This document shows, in pieces, positions 41,412 to 44,863 of a stretch of 44,863 bases of DNA. A program made the translations under genes and the position numbers. The notes under the pieces were generated by a model that saw only the letters and a list, made by a program, of their open reading frames with translations, ran no database searches and had not been told where the DNA came from. Positions within the stretch are counted from its first letter, which is position 1. Every line of letters starts with the position of its first letter. Source of the DNA: a virus; the IMG/VR virus record IMGVR_UViG_3300047547_000115, positions 1 through 44,863 of that record. One strand, 5' to 3'.

Positions 41412-42671
41412 ATGCCCTTTATACAAGACTACCTATACACCTGTTCTCGTAACGAATGTCCACGTAATTATCATATCTGGTCTGCTCTAACCATCATCGC
41501 CGCGTCAATCCATAAACGTGTCTGTATCAACTGGGGGGACATCGTAATCTACCCTAACCTCTACGTCTGTCTTGTCGGCTCTCAAGGTTCACGTAAATCC
41601 ACCGCCAAGGACATTGCTCGCAAGGTGTTCAAAACCGCCTTTCCTGACTACCCTGTCAACGCCTCCGTCCAGTCCCGCGAGGACATAATTAAATACATGT
41701 CCTCTGACGAACAAGCCATATACTTCAAAGACGCCAATGATACCACCATTGAAGTGCGTCCCATTATGATGTTTATTAACGAGCTTAAAAACTTCCTATC
41801 AATCAACCCTTCTGGCATGATTGACTTCATCACCGACATATACGACCGTGATTACTTCGACTGTTCTACCATCAAACACTCCTTGCAAGACATCCCTAAT
41901 CCATGTGTCAACATTCTTGCCTGCGAAACACCTAAATGGATTACTGACAAACTAAAAGCCGACATCATCACTGGCGGGTTCACTCGTCGTGTACTGTATG
42001 TCTATGAAACCGAACCAGTCAAAAAAATATCCTTTCCTATACCCCCGCCAGACTACCTCATTGTCCGAGCAAAGCTTGTTAAACACCTTCATTTAATCTC
42101 TACCTTCGCGGGCGAGTTCAAATGGCAACAAGAGGCATTAGCCTACTGGGATAAATGGTATCAAGGACTAATCCATCCTACAGACGAAATCATGGCGGGT
42201 TACTACCAATCCAAACATATCCAATGCCTCAAGGTCGCAATGCTGCTGGCTCTTGCTGAGGACGAACCCAAGCTTGTCTTAACCCCCGACCTACTCGAAC
42301 AAGCATCAGCCTTGTTAAACCACATCGAAATCAACATGCCAAAGCTTTCCGTTGCAGCAGGGCGTAACGAACTAGCTGTGCCGCAACAAAAACTCCTTGA
42401 ACTTCTTGAATCCAATGGTGGCTGGATGCCGGAAAAGATTCTAAAACGTGCAACCGATCGTGACCTCAACCCGGCAGAACAAGCCGCGGTGTTACGTCAT
42501 CTTGTAGACACAGACCAAATTATAATCACCACCATGAGAGACTCCAAAGGCACCGACCGACTAATGGTCCTCACCAAACGAAAATACAACGAAGAAAAAG
42601 AGGCTCACGAAAAACGTAAAGCCTCTGATGGTCATGCCCAAATTTTGGGCGCAACTATTTCAAAGTCTTAA
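41412..42671 (+). CDS. DUF3987-like ATPase (helicase/primase-associated), 419 aa
   Basis: N-terminal NYHIWSALTIIAASIHKRVCIN precedes a phosphate loop GSQGSRKST (56-64). A Walker B-like IMMFINEL (118-125) and ILACETP with GGFTRRVLYVYE follow, the pattern of phage DUF3987 ATPases. The C-terminus has a winged-helix-like part and a basic tail that ends in GHAQILGATISKS, encoded through a palindrome copy. Probable replicative helicase or primase-helicase; the primase catalytic part was not seen. Confidence 0.75.
   Translation: MPFIQDYLYTCSRNECPRNYHIWSALTIIAASIHKRVCINWGDIVIYPNLYVCLVGSQGSRKSTAKDIARKVFKTAFPDYPVNASVQSREDIIKYMSSDEQAIYFKDANDTTIEVRPIMMFINELKNFLSINPSGMIDFITDIYDRDYFDCSTIKHSLQDIPNPCVNILACETPKWITDKLKADIITGGFTRRVLYVYETEPVKKISFPIPPPDYLIVRAKLVKHLHLISTFAGEFKWQQEALAYWDKWYQGLIHPTDEIMAGYYQSKHIQCLKVAMLLALAEDEPKLVLTPDLLEQASALLNHIEINMPKLSVAAGRNELAVPQQKLLELLESNGGWMPEKILKRATDRDLNPAEQAAVLRHLVDTDQIIITTMRDSKGTDRLMVLTKRKYNEEKEAHEKRKASDGHAQILGATISKS
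42635..42651. repeat. Palindromic element copy 7 at the convergent junction
   Basis: TGCCCAAATTTTGGGCG with GTCA before it. It lies inside the last codons of the DUF3987-like gene and 3 bases beyond the stop of the convergent giant-protein gene. Confidence 0.85.
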
Positions 42672-44863
42672 GCATAGCAGTCCGGGCTTTATTCTTAGCG
42701 GCGTTCAGGCGAGACTCAAACCTCGCCTGTTTTTGTTGTTGGCTTAGTTTATCCGTATTCTCTTGCATGAACTTCTGGATGGCCAAACTATATTCACGTT
42801 GCATTATCTTACCATACTGTTCTCTCTCCTCATCGGTTAACTGAACATTAGCACCCTGTATTACAATCCTGTCCTCATATCCGGTTAACCTCAGTTTCTT
42901 ATCCGCCAGCCATTTAACCATTTCCTTCGACAACCCAGCGCGAAGTTCTTGTGTCCGATCATACAAAGCTTCCGCAGCTTTACGTGTGGCCATTAACTTA
43001 ACCCTATCATCGTCAGTGCGAACTCGTTCACTCGCATCAACCTTTGCAGCGTTGACACGGTCCTTCCAAGACATCCCTTTCTGTGCATTCAACCTATCCT
43101 TTGCTGTGTCTTTCTTTAAGTCCGTCTTCAATCCAAACGAAGATAAAGTTTGTTTCTGAATCTGTCCAGGGTATTCCTCTCCTTGCACCAAGGCTGAGAT
43201 AGTGTTTGCCGGTATCGGAACAGGTGCTCCTTGTTTCAACGCCTCTTTCACTCTATCCCAGTCATGCAAATGATTCTGCATCCAGTCTTCACCTGTAGCA
43301 AGCACCCAAGCTGATTTACCAAAATTCGACAACTTATACTGATTCACGTCACTCAACGCTGCAAGCACATCTTTCCGTTTATGTGCCCTCTCTACGATCT
43401 GGTGCGTAATCTCCGCCACTAACCCCATAGGGTTCAACCACATTCCTTGTGACTTACCTCCCATGAAATCTGGTATCCAAGCTGAGATTTTCGCCCCTGT
43501 ATAATCATCTTTATTCTCCCACGTGGGTTGTCCCCTTGTTAGATAGTTAATAAACTGATTCGCAACAAAATACGCCAAAGCGATAGTCCCCATGCTTTTG
43601 GTCAATGACCCCGCCAACATACGTTTTTGAAAAGCACTGTCTTTAACATTCTTTGCTGCTTGTCCGAAACCACCAAACTCCGACGCTATTCTACCCATAT
43701 TCCAACTAGGGGCTAGATAAAACAACCTCGCAAGGTCATTAGCCGTGGCTGACTTAATCCACCCCTGTGACATCATATTTCCAAAGAGTGCATTCAAATC
43801 TTTCGACACCTGTCTCCCTACTTCCATATCACTTTTCTGTGGATTCTGTTGTTTAATCCGGTCAAACTCATGACGATAAGTATCCATCATTAACCCACGC
43901 TGAAACTCTTCAAACAACCATTTATTATACCCACCTATACCCGGAATCTTTCTCAACCAATCTGTATGCAGGGCATCACTAAACCTATTAACATTATACC
44001 CTGTCTGTAATGCTATTTGATTAACCCTACGAGCAGCCACCAAATCCGGCAGCATACCCTTTGGCAACTCTCCGCGTGCGTCCATTCGATGCAACGTTGT
44101 ATCATCATTATCCAACAGTAACAACGACTTCCTTGTGCTCTTAAACGCATCCATACCACGTAACGGAGCACTATACAACCACAACCTTATCGGATGATAC
44201 AAGTCAAACATCAACACCGTATGTTTAGCCACCGTCGTTGCCTGCATTATCGCTCTGCCGACCACATCTTTACCAAACAAACTTGTCCCTGTCAAGGCAT
44301 CCAAAAGTCCAACATAACCATTATGAACAGCCACCGGGTGATTCCCGATCATCATTGACTGATACCCTTTTGGTGTCACTGTCACCCCTTGCGTAGTGTC
44401 GAGATTCTTTACCACTGGATTACCTGTCCCAGGATCGGTCATTCCTTTCATGGCACTCACCATATCTGCTCGGTTTGACGCGACCTGTCCAGCCCTTATT
44501 CGATGTTCTAACAAATCAAAAGCATTAAGTGACACATACTTTGTCCCAGCCGCAATACCATCCACTAACGTCTCATGCACCCTTGGCTTAGTATACCCAC
44601 GTCCTCCGCCAGTTCCTGCTGGTGAGTCAAACAACACTGCATTCTCATCACTCACATCCGCCACGTGAGGCACGTAGTTAGGTAGTTTCCTTGTCGGTAT
44701 TTCCCTGCTGTTTTCATGCACTACTTCTTTTTGCATCTCTTGGTCATACCATTTATCCAAGTCACGTAACCTTGGATCACTTAGTGCCAAACGTAACCCT
44801 TGCCGTGCTTCCTCGGCTTGTTTACCACTCACTCCTTTCAATTTATCCAACGAATCAGACATC
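42655..44863 (-). CDS. Giant internal virion protein, C-terminal part
   Basis: This is the continuation of the frame that enters at the window's low end, so it is not a separate gene: the codons before the Met at its edge are the same as those read at 134-150. It supplies about residues 1004-1738 and ends with TAG at 42655-42657. It is helical and charged, with one hydrophobic stretch (around residue 1420, containing ALAYFVAN) and a Lys/Gln-rich, coiled-coil-prone C-terminus. The layout resembles large polyvalent or internal virion proteins of podoviruses that help move DNA through the envelope. Its stop overlaps the 3' end of the convergent plus-strand DUF3987-like gene by 17 bases. Confidence 0.85.
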   Translation of the reverse strand, partial: MSDSLDKLKGVSGKQAEEARQGLRLALSDPRLRDLDKWYDQEMQKEVVHENSREIPTRKLPNYVPHVADVSDENAVLFDSPAGTGGGRGYTKPRVHETLVDGIAAGTKYVSLNAFDLLEHRIRAGQVASNRADMVSAMKGMTDPGTGNPVVKNLDTTQGVTVTPKGYQSMMIGNHPVAVHNGYVGLLDALTGTSLFGKDVVGRAIMQATTVAKHTVLMFDLYHPIRLWLYSAPLRGMDAFKSTRKSLLLLDNDDTTLHRMDARGELPKGMLPDLVAARRVNQIALQTGYNVNRFSDALHTDWLRKIPGIGGYNKWLFEEFQRGLMMDTYRHEFDRIKQQNPQKSDMEVGRQVSKDLNALFGNMMSQGWIKSATANDLARLFYLAPSWNMGRIASEFGGFGQAAKNVKDSAFQKRMLAGSLTKSMGTIALAYFVANQFINYLTRGQPTWENKDDYTGAKISAWIPDFMGGKSQGMWLNPMGLVAEITHQIVERAHKRKDVLAALSDVNQYKLSNFGKSAWVLATGEDWMQNHLHDWDRVKEALKQGAPVPIPANTISALVQGEEYPGQIQKQTLSSFGLKTDLKKDTAKDRLNAQKGMSWKDRVNAAKVDASERVRTDDDRVKLMATRKAAEALYDRTQELRAGLSKEMVKWLADKKLRLTGYEDRIVIQGANVQLTDEEREQYGKIMQREYSLAIQKFMQENTDKLSQQQKQARFESRLNAAKNKARTAMLKTLK
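44730..44863. repeat. Terminal overlap, right copy
   Basis: Second copy of the 134-base overlap; exact over the last 126 bases, with one mismatch 8 bases in. Removing one copy gives a circle of 44,729 bases. Confidence 0.95.

Overview
The window is an essentially complete genome of a tailed bacteriophage with podovirus-type gene content. Bases 1-134 repeat at 44730-44863 with one mismatch (position 8 T, 44737 C). One minus-strand reading frame runs through the join without a stop, so the map closes into a circle of about 44,729 unique bases. The virion genes (terminase, portal, scaffold, capsid, head-tail adaptor, nozzle-like proteins, fibres, Q/A-rich ejection proteins, a giant internal protein) are present. 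No tape measure, sheath, tail tube, RNA polymerase, integrase or CI-type repressor was recognised. Overlapping inner/outer spanin genes point to a host with an outer membrane. The host taxon cannot be told from the sequence.

Layout. The minus strand carries one long late unit, read from 25669 downward, through position 1, and on to 42655: terminase small and large subunits, portal, scaffold, major capsid protein, a signal-peptide protein, adaptor, structural proteins and a fibre, a lysis cluster (XhlA-like, two holin-like membrane proteins, inner spanin with overlapping outer spanin), a second large fibre, nozzle-like proteins, a GNAT-like protein, two small ejection-type proteins, a 324-residue protein and a 1738-residue giant. 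The plus strand carries the early/replication unit from about 26.3 to 42.7 kb: a run of very small genes behind a compositionally odd control region, then an RlpA-like protein, a DUF5662 protein, a Cas4/RecB-type nuclease, a MazG-like pyrophosphohydrolase, a Sak4-like ATPase with a probable ssDNA-binding partner, a DnaQ-type exonuclease, a ParB-methyltransferase fusion, a uracil-DNA-glycosylase-like/DNA polymerase I fusion and a DUF3987-like ATPase. The two units diverge from about 25.7-26.3 kb and converge at 42.65 kb.

How it fits together. The plus-strand genes supply DNA synthesis, recombination and nucleotide metabolism. The minus-strand genes build, fill and release the particle. The lysis cluster has holins and spanins but no muralytic enzyme. 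The only recognisable wall-active domain is the RlpA-like protein in the early unit.

The most unusual feature is a family of seven dispersed copies of a palindrome (TGCCCAAA-A/T-TTTGGGCA, with further dyad symmetry outside it). Four copies lie within 4-9 bases after a stop codon, and one of these marks the convergent junction of the two units. It looks like a phage-wide regulatory or RNA 3'-end element. Second is the control region (25.67-27.26 kb), with mirrored TGCG/CGCA microsatellites around an A15 tract.
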